This document shows, in pieces, positions 45,521 through 54,924 of a DNA stretch of 64,000 nt. Position numbers and translations under genes: made by a program. The stretch is taken from positions 744,001 through 808,000 of the forward strand of contig NZ_JACLCP010000001.1 in NCBI RefSeq assembly GCF_014243395.1, in the 5' to 3' direction. Each line of letters begins with the position of its first letter. Position 1 is the first letter of the stretch. Source of the DNA: Winogradskyella flava. Lineage in GTDB: Bacteria > Bacteroidota > Bacteroidia > Flavobacteriales > Flavobacteriaceae. Below the pieces are notes generated by a model. That model was not told where the DNA came from. It did no database searches and saw nothing but the letters and a program-made list of their open reading frames with translations.

Positions 45521-48500
45521 ATGCTCAGATATAGTATTATTATTGTTTTTTTGCTCTATTGTTCCTTTGGTGCTGCTCAGGAAGACAAGTACCAATTCAA
45601 ACACATTTCTACATCTGAGGGATTGTCGCAGAGTTCTGTTATCTCGATTCACCAGGATAATCTTGGTCAGATGTGGATTGGCACACGTGATGGATTAAAC
45701 AAATACGATGGCACTAACTTCACTATCTACAGAAATGAAATAGGTAATCCCAACTCCATAAGTAATAATGATATTTTGTCAATCGTTCAAGATACGGATG
45801 GTTTTATATGGATTGGAACGTATAATGGATTAAATAGATACGATCCTAAAAAAGATGCATTTACTAGGTATTTTCATAGTGAAGAGAATTCGTCTTTAAT
45901 AAATAATACCATTTGGACTATAGAGGAATTATCCAATGGGGAATTATGGATAGGTTCTTCTGCAGGTCTATCAGTTTATGATAAGAAAACAAATGCGTTT
46001 CATTCGTTTTTAAAAAGTGAAGATCCTAATAGCATTTCTGGAAATCATATTCTTTCAATCTTGCAAATTAAGGATGGATCAGTTTTTATCGGTACAACTT
46101 CTGGTTTAAGTAAGGTTGTTAGAGATAGTTCAAATACGATTAATTTTGAAACAATTAAAGGAACAGAAAATACTTATATACAAGATTTAGTAGAAAGTCC
46201 AGATGGGACTTTGCTAATTGGAACGCGGAATGAAAGTATATTAGAATATGATTTCGATTCTAAGAAGTTGTCTAACTATTTCTCTCAAGAGCAGCTGGTT
46301 GATAAAAACTTAAATGTACGTCAATTACTTTTTGATAATGATAATAAACTTTGGATTGGCACCTATGATGGCCTACAGATTTCTTACAATAAAGAGAATT
46401 TAATAGTTTTAAAAAGCCGAATAATAGACTCTGGAAGTTTAAGTAAAAATTCAGTAAAATATTTATTCAAGGACAAGAAAGGGTCTATATGGATTGGGAC
46501 CTATTATGGTGGGCTAAACATTTGGGATGAATCTAATGGCAATTTTAAAAGTGTAACCCAGAAATCCGGTCAAAATGGATTAAGCTATAGCGTTATTAGT
46601 TCTATTGGAAGCTATAAAAACCTATTGTTCTTTGGAACTGAAGGTGGTGGTATTAATATTTACAATAGGAAAGATAATCAGTTTTCTTATTTAACTAAAA
46701 ACAGTGTCCCTCAACTTTCCAATAATAATATTAAAAGTTTGTATTTATCAGAAGATAACTCACTTTGGGTTGGGACTTTTGATACAGGGCTTCAGGTTTT
46801 GGATGTTACCAATCTCGATTTCAGTAAATCCATACTATCTCCTGAATTAATTGTGCTCCTAGAAGATGTTGGCGTTTATAGTATTACTCAGGATAATGAT
46901 GATAACATGTGGTTTGGGACTTTCGGGAAAGGTCTTGTGAAATACCATCTTGTTTCAAAAATGATTGAGACCTATCAATATAATCCTAAGTCGGAAAAAA
47001 CGATTTCTAGTGATTTGGTGAGAACGGTTGTGGTCGATTCAAAAGACAATATTTGGGCTGGTACGCAGAGAGGGCTTAATAAAATTAGCCCGAATGGAGA
47101 TATTACCAATTATTTTTATGATAATAAAATACAATCTGGTGATGATATACTTTCTGTTTATGAAGACGAAAATAAAACGATCTGGGTAGGAACTAAAGCC
47201 AGGGGTCTTTTTAAACTAGCTCCAACAGGCTTTGAGCATGTTAATTTAAGGGATAATAATCAGAATGTTTCCACCATTCATAGTATTCTAGAGGATGATG
47301 ATGGAAATTTATGGATAGCCACAAATCAAGGACTTGCTAAGTATAATATCCAAAAGAAAACACAATTTGTTTATAATCAAAAAGAAGGCCTAATCAGTAA
47401 TGAATTTAATGATAATGCCTGTTTAAAAATTGGCAATTCAAGTTTTTATTTTGGAGGTCCTGTTGGTATCACATTTTTCAATTCCAAAGAAATAACAACC
47501 AACGATTACGCTCCACAAGTAATAATAGCCAGTTTTAAAATTAAGAATAAGTCTATTGGTATTAACGACGATAATTCCATCTTACAAAACACTATTCCCT
47601 TTACCAAGGGTCTAAAGCTTAATTACGACCAAGGAAATTTTAGTGTAGATTTTACCATTCCTAATTTTATTAACTCAAGTAAGAATAAATATAAATACCG
47701 CTTAAAAGGTCTCGAAGAAGAGTGGATTGAGACTACGGAGAACAGTGCGTCGTATACTATCCAAAATGCTGGTGACTATATCTTCGAAGTAAAAGGTGCA
47801 AATAGTGATGGAATTTGGAACGAAAATTCCACCCAAATAAGAATAGAAGTTGCTCCGGCACCATGGCGAAGTTGGTGGGCGTTTTTGATTTATGGACTAC
47901 TTATATTGGGAGCATTATACTTTCTAGTGAAGATATTAAAATCTCGGACTAAATTACAAACGGAGCTTGAATTAGAACATAGGGAGGTAGAGCGCACTAA
48001 AGAAATCAATAAGGCAAAATTGGAGTTTTTTACTAATGTCTCTCACGAGTTTAGAACACCATTAACACTTATTTTAGGCCCTCTACATCAGATTTTGGAA
48101 GAATATAAAGGCAGTAGTAAAATGTATAAAAAACTATTGGTCATAGAAAGTAGCGCAAAGCATTTATTACAGCTTATAAACCGCCTAATGGACTTTAGGA
48201 AATTTGAAAACAATCTTTACAAGCTAGAAGCGGCCGAAGGCAATATTGTTAAGTTTTTAAGAGAGATTTACTTGTCCTTTGCAGAATATGCTAAAGATGG
48301 TAATTACGAATACGATTTCCATACCTCGGATGATGAAATCCTTGTGTATTATGATCGCTATAAACTAGAACGGGTATTCTATAATTTAATTTCCAATGCA
48401 TTTAGGTATACGCCTCAAGGCGGTAAAATAGCTCTAAGAATCCGTAAGGAAAACGATGCGATCGATATTAAGGTTGAAGATTCTGGTGTGGGTATTTCAC

Positions 48501-49597
48501 AAGAGAATCGAGATAAAATATTTGAACGGTTTTATGAGATGGCATTGAATAAGAATCCAGATAGTAATTATAATAGGGGTACTGGAATTGGCCTATCCAT
48601 CACAAAAAATATTGTTGGTCTTCATAAAGGAGAAATAAGTGTGAGAGATAATGAAGATGGCGCAGGTTCCGTCTTTTCAGTTAAACTACTTCTTGGACAT
48701 GAGCACTTATCTGATGGAGAAATCATAAAAGATTTTAGGTTTAGTGATGATGTCTCTCAATATGTAAAGCAATTGGACATTAAGCAACCTGAGCCTGAAG
48801 ACCAATGGATTGAAGAACTTCCATCCAAAGATAAAGCAACAATATTATTGGTAGAAGATCACAAACCATTAAGGAAGTTTATGCGAGACATATTAAAGCA
48901 TAAGTATAATATTCTAGAAGCCGAAAATGGAAAAGTTGCATTAAAAATTGCACAGAAAGAGTCTCCAGATTTAATTGTAAGTGATGTTATTATGCCCGTC
49001 ATGGTTGGGACCGAATTGTGTGCAACTATTAAGGAAGATATTCGCACTAGCCATATTCCTGTAATATTATTGACCTCAAGAACTGCACTAATTTATAGAA
49101 TTGAAGGGCTGCGCAGTGGAGCCGATGATTATATAAGTAAACCTTTTGATGTCAATGAATTTAAGATTCGAATTAAAAATTTATTGGAATCAACCTCTCG
49201 ACTTAAGGATAAGTTTGCATCAGAAGATCCCCTTTTACCCAATGAAATTATTGTGTCCTCATTAGATGAAAAACTTTATAAAAAGGCCTTGCAAATTGTG
49301 GAAAACAATATAGGTAATGAGCAGTTTGATATTCCATATTTCTGTTCAGAATTAGGTGTGAGCAGAACTATGTTATTTGTTAAAATCAAAGCATGGACTA
49401 ATTTCACACCTAATGAATTTATTCAACATTTTAGAATGAAGCGTGCCGCCCAACTCCTAGAACAAGGAAAAATTAATATTTCTGAAGTAAGCTATAAAGT
49501 TGGATTCCGCAACCCAAAGTACTTCAGTAAATGTTTTCAAAAAAAGTATGGTGTAACACCTTCAAAGTATTCCAGCCAATTTTCCACGGATTTTTAA
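45521..49597 (+). CDS. Hybrid two-component sensor with AraC output (HTCS)
   Basis: This 1358-residue one-protein signalling system has a signal peptide and then Reg_prop beta-propeller repeats in the periplasm (about 25-680, with many copies of W(I/V)GT..GL). A Y_Y_Y domain follows (about 700-775) and a transmembrane helix (about 788-808). The kinase has phospho-acceptor His842 in NVSHEFRTPLTLILG, an ATPase domain (GVGISQENRDKIFERFYE, GTGIGLSI) and a receiver with Asp1155 in LIVSDVIMPVM. A C-terminal AraC HTH (about 1255-1358) closes the protein. Such proteins bind oligosaccharides directly and activate a neighbouring SusCD locus, here the genes from 49953 on. Confidence 0.95.
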   Translation: MLRYSIIIVFLLYCSFGAAQEDKYQFKHISTSEGLSQSSVISIHQDNLGQMWIGTRDGLNKYDGTNFTIYRNEIGNPNSISNNDILSIVQDTDGFIWIGTYNGLNRYDPKKDAFTRYFHSEENSSLINNTIWTIEELSNGELWIGSSAGLSVYDKKTNAFHSFLKSEDPNSISGNHILSILQIKDGSVFIGTTSGLSKVVRDSSNTINFETIKGTENTYIQDLVESPDGTLLIGTRNESILEYDFDSKKLSNYFSQEQLVDKNLNVRQLLFDNDNKLWIGTYDGLQISYNKENLIVLKSRIIDSGSLSKNSVKYLFKDKKGSIWIGTYYGGLNIWDESNGNFKSVTQKSGQNGLSYSVISSIGSYKNLLFFGTEGGGINIYNRKDNQFSYLTKNSVPQLSNNNIKSLYLSEDNSLWVGTFDTGLQVLDVTNLDFSKSILSPELIVLLEDVGVYSITQDNDDNMWFGTFGKGLVKYHLVSKMIETYQYNPKSEKTISSDLVRTVVVDSKDNIWAGTQRGLNKISPNGDITNYFYDNKIQSGDDILSVYEDENKTIWVGTKARGLFKLAPTGFEHVNLRDNNQNVSTIHSILEDDDGNLWIATNQGLAKYNIQKKTQFVYNQKEGLISNEFNDNACLKIGNSSFYFGGPVGITFFNSKEITTNDYAPQVIIASFKIKNKSIGINDDNSILQNTIPFTKGLKLNYDQGNFSVDFTIPNFINSSKNKYKYRLKGLEEEWIETTENSASYTIQNAGDYIFEVKGANSDGIWNENSTQIRIEVAPAPWRSWWAFLIYGLLILGALYFLVKILKSRTKLQTELELEHREVERTKEINKAKLEFFTNVSHEFRTPLTLILGPLHQILEEYKGSSKMYKKLLVIESSAKHLLQLINRLMDFRKFENNLYKLEAAEGNIVKFLREIYLSFAEYAKDGNYEYDFHTSDDEILVYYDRYKLERVFYNLISNAFRYTPQGGKIALRIRKENDAIDIKVEDSGVGISQENRDKIFERFYEMALNKNPDSNYNRGTGIGLSITKNIVGLHKGEISVRDNEDGAGSVFSVKLLLGHEHLSDGEIIKDFRFSDDVSQYVKQLDIKQPEPEDQWIEELPSKDKATILLVEDHKPLRKFMRDILKHKYNILEAENGKVALKIAQKESPDLIVSDVIMPVMVGTELCATIKEDIRTSHIPVILLTSRTALIYRIEGLRSGADDYISKPFDVNEFKIRIKNLLESTSRLKDKFASEDPLLPNEIIVSSLDEKLYKKALQIVENNIGNEQFDIPYFCSELGVSRTMLFVKIKAWTNFTPNEFIQHFRMKRAAQLLEQGKINISEVSYKVGFRNPKYFSKCFQKKYGVTPSKYSSQFSTDF

Positions 49598-49689
49598 CAT
49601 GCTTATTATTTTGGATTAAGATCAATTATCGGATATTTTGATACCCTTTTTCGGATTTTTAGATGGTTTCTTTAACCTATTTTTAAAAT

Positions 49690-49782
49690 GTGAAAAAAAA
49701 TAAATCCAATAAAATATTTTTAGAGATTTTACTGGCTTCAATTATTGTAACATTGGGTTTAATTGTTATCTATTTTAGTTAA
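49690..49782 (+). CDS. Possible 30-residue membrane peptide
   Basis: A GTG at 49690 opens a 30-codon frame to TAA at 49780. It has a Lys/Asn-rich start (KKNKSNK) and one hydrophobic helix (IFLEILLASIIVTLGLIVIYF). It sits in the 355-bp gap 49598-49952 between the HTCS gene and susC, which otherwise holds only AT-rich sequence and operator site 3. An overlapping ATG at 49688 is followed at once by a stop. Coding status is doubtful. Confidence 0.3.
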   Translation: MKKNKSNKIFLEILLASIIVTLGLIVIYFS

Positions 49783-49840
49783 TCTTAAAGATTTTAACAT
49801 TTTAAAATAGCGAAAACGTAATAGTTAACATAAAATTATA

Positions 49841-49872
49841 TATATTTGGTAAACCAATCTGGTAAACCAATT
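49841..49872 (+). promoter_or_regulatory. Site 3 of the four-copy operator, overlapping a -7 box (second SusC/SusD)
   Basis: Two identical palindromes TGGTAAACCA (49847-49856 and 49860-49869) have centres 13 bp apart. The -7 element TATATTTG (49841-49848) runs into the operator. Orientation is as at site 1. It lies about 80 bp before the second susC, tying this locus to the alginate GntR/FadR regulator as well as to its own HTCS. Confidence 0.82.
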
Positions 49873-49952
49873 TTTAAAGTGTTGATTTACAACTTTTTAA
49901 AAATTAAAACTAATGACTAATTCTAATAAATCAATTAATTAAAAACTTTCTT

Positions 49953-52900
49953 ATGCAAAAACAACTTAAAAATTTAAAGGTGAAGTGGATACCTATATTG
50001 GTATTTACTTTATTTGGCTTTGCTCTTAATGCGCAGCAAACAGTCACTGGTAAAGTAACCAGCGCGTCCGATGGAATGTCGTTGCCAGGAGTGAATATAG
50101 TGGTCAAAGGAACGACGCAAGGTGCTTCTACTGATTTAGATGGCATGTATAGCATTAATGTTCCTAGTCAAGAATCTATATTAGTGTTTAGTTATTTAGG
50201 TTTTACGACGCAAGAGATTGCAGTGGGTTCTAGAACTGAAATAAACGTAGCTCTTGCAGATGACGCAGCACAACTTAATGAAATAGTAGTAGTTGGTTAT
50301 GGTTCTCGTAAGAAAAGTGATCTTACAGGCGCAGTTTCATCCGTAAACTCAAAGGAACTAACTGCTTTTCCATTATTAGATGCATCACAAGCATTACAAG
50401 GTCGTGCAGCAGGTGTTGTCGTTCAATCCAATAATGGTGGTGAGCCAGGTGCTCCTATTAATATACAAATTAGAGGAAATACCTCTATTGGAGCTAGTAG
50501 TAATCCACTGATTGTAGTAGATGGTTTTGTGGGTGCAGTATTCCCACAACCTGCTGACATCGCATCTATGGAAATTCTCAAAGATGCTTCGGCAACAGCT
50601 ATATATGGGTCTAGAGGTGCCAATGGTGTTGTTTTAGTGACTACAAAAAAGGGTAGTAAAGGGAAGCTAACGGTAGAAATAAATTCTAATTATTCAACTC
50701 AAAATACTACAAATGAATTAGATTTATTAAATGCAGATCAATTCGCAGCGTACCAAACAACTCTAAATTCGGGTTATACTCAGGGAGATGCAAATACCGA
50801 TTGGCAGGATTTGCTATATAGAAACGGTAGTACTCAAAATCATCAATTTTCATTTTCAGGAGGAAGTGAAAAAGTGAATTTTTATGCGTCGACCAATTAC
50901 TTCAAGCAAGAAGGGGTTATTGTAAATTCTGAATTTGAGCGTATCTCATTTTTAGCAAATGTTGATGCTGAAGTGACAGATAAATTGAAATTAGGAATGA
51001 ATCTATTTGGTAGTAGAGGAAATCAAGATGGTGTTCCTACACAATCAACAGGCCAAACTGCTAATGGTGGTGGAGATGATGTTGTGTCGCTAACTTTCCG
51101 ATTCGCACCAGATTTAGGAATAAAAGATGAGAACGGAAACAATACGATTAACTCTGTTGGAGATAATGTAGACAATCCATATGCTATTGCAACTGAGGGT
51201 GTAAATAGTACAAAAAATGATAATTTCAGAGCGAATTTGTACGCTGATTACGAAATTTTAGAAGGACTGAGTTTCAAAACAACTTTTGGCTATAGTACAA
51301 GAAACCAAAATTTTGGCCTTTTTAGACCATCAACGTTAATTGTTACTGCTGGAGGTGGTACAGGAGGTAGTGCCACTATACAAAATTTAAAGAATACTAA
51401 TATATTAAGTGAGAATTATTTAACATACAATAGAGAGGTTGGTAAAGGTGACTTAACGTTATTAGCAGGTTATTCTTATCAAAAAAATACTACAGAAACT
51501 TTTTCTGCGGGTGCTCAAGGATTCACTTCAGATTCTTTTTCGTTCTCTAACTTAGGATCAGGTGCTGTACAGTTAATTCCAACATCTTCTTTTTCTGAAA
51601 CAGAAATACAATCACAATTTGGTAGAATAAATTTTGATTGGGATGATAAATATTTGTTTACCGCTACAGTAAGACGAGACGGTTCATCAAATTTTGCGAA
51701 AAATGAAAAATATGCTATTTTTCCTTCAGGTGCAATTGGCTGGAAAATTTCAAACGAAGAGTTTATGCAAGGCATCGAACAAATTTCTAATCTAAAACTT
51801 AGAGCTAGTTATGGTGTTACGGGTAATCAAGGTATTGCACCTTATGGTTCACTAGCAACTTTTGGCTCAGTATTTACACCAATTAATGGACAGACTGTAA
51901 TTAATGTAACTCCAGGTCAAGTAGCTAATCCAGATTTAAAGTGGGAATCTTCTTATCAAACAAACATTGGTTTAGATATAGGTCTATTGGATAATAGAAT
52001 TTCATTATCATTAGATTATTATAATATTGATACTAAAGATTTGATTATAGCAGATACTAGTCAGCCACAATACCTAGGTTTTTTAAACCCTGCTAGTTTA
52101 AGAAATGTTGGAGAAATCAATAATCGAGGTTTTGAGATTAACTTGAATACACGAAATATTAGTAATGAGAATTTCACGTGGACTACAGATTTTAATTGGT
52201 CTACAAACAAAAACGAATTTGTTACTTTATTAAATGGAGAAGATATCTTTCAAGATGCGTCTCCTGGTTATTTTAATATAGACAGAACCCATGTGCTCAG
52301 AGAAGGAGAGTCTGTAGGTGTTTTTTGGGGTTATGAATACCAAGGTGTTTACCAAGGTGGTGATTTACCTGCTGGAACAGGTCTTTTGCCTGGTGCAGAA
52401 GCTGGTGACCAATTGTTTACTGATTTAGATGGTGATGGAGAGATTACACCTGGAGACGATCAAAAAATAATAGGGGATCCTACACCAAATTGGACATTTG
52501 GTATTACTAATAACTTTACGTACAAAAATTTTGATTTAAATATCTTTTTTCAAGGTTCACAAGGCGGTGATATTATGAATTTAACAGCTGTGCAGTTATT
52601 TAATGGAGATTCTAATGCGACTACAGATATACTAAATTCGTGGACGCCAACAAATACCGATACTAATATCCCTCGTGCGAGACTGAGAGGAAAAGAAATC
52701 TCTTCTCGTTTTGTCGAAGATGGTAGTTATATCAGATTAAAGAATATAGCGATAGGTTATAATTTACCTCTTGAGCTTGTTGAGAAGATAGGTTTGGATG
52801 GTGTCAGAGTTTCTATAAGTGCGCAAAACTTACTCACTATTACAGACTATTCTGGCTTAGATCCTGAGGTCAATTTCTTAGGAAGCGGTGGTTCAGGAAA

Positions 52901-52982
52901 TCAAAATACATTTAATGGGTTTGATTTTGGAAATTATCCGACCGTTAAATCGTTCAATTTTGCGGTTAATTTAAGATTTTAG
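49953..52982 (+). CDS. SusC-like TonB-dependent transporter (second uronate locus)
   Basis: This 1009-residue SusC/RagA protein has a signal peptide (to ALNAQ) and a carboxypeptidase-like domain (about 28-105, SLPGVNIVVKGTTQGASTDLDG). The plug carries the family segments IQIRGNTSIGASSNPLIVVDG and DASATAIYGSRGANGVVLVTTKKG. A barrel ending in VNLRF closes the protein. It differs clearly from the SusC at 25999 in length and barrel sequence, so a distinct oligosaccharide is likely. It is paired with the SusD 26 bp downstream and preceded by operator site 3. Confidence 0.94.
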   Translation: MQKQLKNLKVKWIPILVFTLFGFALNAQQTVTGKVTSASDGMSLPGVNIVVKGTTQGASTDLDGMYSINVPSQESILVFSYLGFTTQEIAVGSRTEINVALADDAAQLNEIVVVGYGSRKKSDLTGAVSSVNSKELTAFPLLDASQALQGRAAGVVVQSNNGGEPGAPINIQIRGNTSIGASSNPLIVVDGFVGAVFPQPADIASMEILKDASATAIYGSRGANGVVLVTTKKGSKGKLTVEINSNYSTQNTTNELDLLNADQFAAYQTTLNSGYTQGDANTDWQDLLYRNGSTQNHQFSFSGGSEKVNFYASTNYFKQEGVIVNSEFERISFLANVDAEVTDKLKLGMNLFGSRGNQDGVPTQSTGQTANGGGDDVVSLTFRFAPDLGIKDENGNNTINSVGDNVDNPYAIATEGVNSTKNDNFRANLYADYEILEGLSFKTTFGYSTRNQNFGLFRPSTLIVTAGGGTGGSATIQNLKNTNILSENYLTYNREVGKGDLTLLAGYSYQKNTTETFSAGAQGFTSDSFSFSNLGSGAVQLIPTSSFSETEIQSQFGRINFDWDDKYLFTATVRRDGSSNFAKNEKYAIFPSGAIGWKISNEEFMQGIEQISNLKLRASYGVTGNQGIAPYGSLATFGSVFTPINGQTVINVTPGQVANPDLKWESSYQTNIGLDIGLLDNRISLSLDYYNIDTKDLIIADTSQPQYLGFLNPASLRNVGEINNRGFEINLNTRNISNENFTWTTDFNWSTNKNEFVTLLNGEDIFQDASPGYFNIDRTHVLREGESVGVFWGYEYQGVYQGGDLPAGTGLLPGAEAGDQLFTDLDGDGEITPGDDQKIIGDPTPNWTFGITNNFTYKNFDLNIFFQGSQGGDIMNLTAVQLFNGDSNATTDILNSWTPTNTDTNIPRARLRGKEISSRFVEDGSYIRLKNIAIGYNLPLELVEKIGLDGVRVSISAQNLLTITDYSGLDPEVNFLGSGGSGNQNTFNGFDFGNYPTVKSFNFAVNLRF

Positions 52983-53008
52983 TATTAAATTTATATAAAA
53001 AATATATT

Positions 53009-54535
53009 ATGAAAACGTATAAGTATTTATTCTTATTGATAGGTATATCAATATTTGGATGTTCAGATTTGGAAGAAGAGCCGGTTGGTTTATTGGCTCC
53101 AGATGGGTTTTTTAATACAGTTGATGACATTGAGACTGCAGCAAATGGAGCCTATGGACACATGACTCATGAAGATTTCTGGGGAAGAAAAATGTCTTTA
53201 ACATTAATGCTTAGGGGTGACATGGTAGACATAGGGGACCCAACAACATCAACAAGACGAATTGAACATAATGAGTTCAACGTGCCTACGGATAATGGTA
53301 TGATTAGTGGTTACTGGTTAAGGGTTTATCAAATGATAGCGGCTGCTAACCAAGCTATTGCGGGAGCAGATGATGTTAATGTAGCAGACGAAATTAAGAA
53401 CCCAATGACTGCAAGAGCATATTTTGCAAGAGCTTTTGCTTATTTTCATCTGGTAAGACAATTTGGTGATATTCCTTACATAGATGCACCAATAACTGAT
53501 TTAGAAGCTTCAAGTTCAATAAGTAAGACATCAGCAGCAGATGTTTACGCAAATATTATTGCAGATTTACAATTTGCTAAAACATGGTTGCCAGATACTC
53601 AGATAGCAAGATCTATTCCTGCGAAATCCGCGGCACATTCATATTTGGCATTGGTATATTTAACAATAGGCGATTATCAAAATGCTTACACAGAAGCAAA
53701 AGGAGTTATTGATAATGAAAGTGTATACAACTTAGGGTTGGAAGCTGATTTTCAATCTTTATTTGATGCGTCACAAATAGATAATTCTGTAGAACCAATA
53801 TTTACTTTAGATTTTATTGGTGCCAGTAATGGTGATGATGGTAGAGACTATCAAGCAGCGCTAACAGGTCTTAGAGATGATGAACAGTATGGCCTTGGAG
53901 GTGGCTGGTCAGTTGGAGTACCTTCTTTGGAGGTTTATAATACATGGGATGGTAGAGATTACAGAAAAGCTGTTAGTTTAGATACAACGGGAGTTTTTGA
54001 TGGCGTTCTTCAGCCTTATCAAGTTTTTAGAGAAAGTGGTGCAGGTAGGGGTGTCAACAGGCCTCATATCGCAAAATACACAAGAGCAATTGGTGAGACG
54101 GCAACAGGGAATGGTAGAGGTTCAAATGCTAACTATATGATGATACGCTATGCTGAAGTACTATTAATAGCTGCAGAAGCTCATAATGAAATAAGTGGTG
54201 GTAGTGCAGAGGCAATGGGTTATGTTAACAGGGTAAGGGCACGTGCTAGGAATAGTAACGGAGTTACTTCTGGATTATTCCCAGAGGATATTGCTGGATT
54301 GTCTCAAGATGCATTAAGAGATGTAATATTGGAAGAGCGTAAATGGGAATTGGCCTTTGAGTTCAAAAGATGGTATGATATTGCTAGAAGACAATTGGGT
54401 TCTGATGTGTTTAGTGCTTCGGGGTTAGAGGGTGACAAACCTAATTTTGATCCAAGCCAAGATTACTTGTTCCCACTACCGGCTCAAGAATTAGCAAGAA
54501 ACCCTAATTTACTACCACAGAATCCAGGATACTAG
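53009..54535 (+). CDS. SusD-like glycan-binding lipoprotein (second uronate locus)
   Basis: This 508-residue SusD/RagB protein has a lipoprotein signal ending at IFGC (Cys about 18). The family start VGLLAPDGFFNTVDDIETAANGAYGHM and the TARAYFARAFAYFHLVRQFGDIPYI segment (about 134-153) are typical. So is the end with YVNRVRARAR, VILEERKWELAFEFKRWYDIARR and the closing LFPLPAQELARNPNLLPQNPGY. It forms the outer-membrane complex with the upstream SusC. A strong terminator lies 115 bp downstream, so GH88 and later genes need another promoter or read-through. Confidence 0.94.
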   Translation: MKTYKYLFLLIGISIFGCSDLEEEPVGLLAPDGFFNTVDDIETAANGAYGHMTHEDFWGRKMSLTLMLRGDMVDIGDPTTSTRRIEHNEFNVPTDNGMISGYWLRVYQMIAAANQAIAGADDVNVADEIKNPMTARAYFARAFAYFHLVRQFGDIPYIDAPITDLEASSSISKTSAADVYANIIADLQFAKTWLPDTQIARSIPAKSAAHSYLALVYLTIGDYQNAYTEAKGVIDNESVYNLGLEADFQSLFDASQIDNSVEPIFTLDFIGASNGDDGRDYQAALTGLRDDEQYGLGGGWSVGVPSLEVYNTWDGRDYRKAVSLDTTGVFDGVLQPYQVFRESGAGRGVNRPHIAKYTRAIGETATGNGRGSNANYMMIRYAEVLLIAAEAHNEISGGSAEAMGYVNRVRARARNSNGVTSGLFPEDIAGLSQDALRDVILEERKWELAFEFKRWYDIARRQLGSDVFSASGLEGDKPNFDPSQDYLFPLPAQELARNPNLLPQNPGY

Positions 54536-54650
54536 GATATTAGTGTTTCAAATAAGAGAGAGTTAGTCTTGTGTCTTTTAATCCTTTGGATTTGTGGACT
54601 TCATGAATACAAATTCAAAGGGGTGGGACATAAATAACGACTTATAAATA

Positions 54651-54687
54651 AAAAAATCGGCTCTAATGTAAGAGCCGATTTTTTTTT
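54651..54687 (+). terminator. Strong terminator after second susCD
   Basis: A 14-bp perfect stem (AAAAAATCGGCTCT with AGAGCCGATTTTTT), a 6-nt loop AATGTA and an unbroken T run to 54687. It separates susC/susD from the GH88-GH2-lyase genes. Confidence 0.92.
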
Positions 54688-54924
54688 ATGTATAAACCAT
54701 GTGATCAGGTTTTATGAATATGGTCAATGGGTTAGGCTATAGAATAAGTATAACTTGTTTTCATTCTATCAATACTGTGCATTGTATGTTTATATACCTA
54801 AATTGTACTTATGAATCTATATATTTTACTGGATTTAATATCTTAGAATAAATTAATTACATACTAAAGAAAACTATTTTAAGTTTCTGGATATGTCTAA
54901 AATAACTGACTTTAACTCATCAAT
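54688..54924 (+). other. Gene-free leader before GH88
   Basis: This is the remainder of the 389-bp gap after susD. It is AT-rich with no frame of note, no copy of either operator and no clear TAnnTTTG box. A promoter for the GH88 operon must lie here if the terminator at 54651 is efficient; it may be HTCS-activated and so weak by consensus. Confidence 0.4.
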
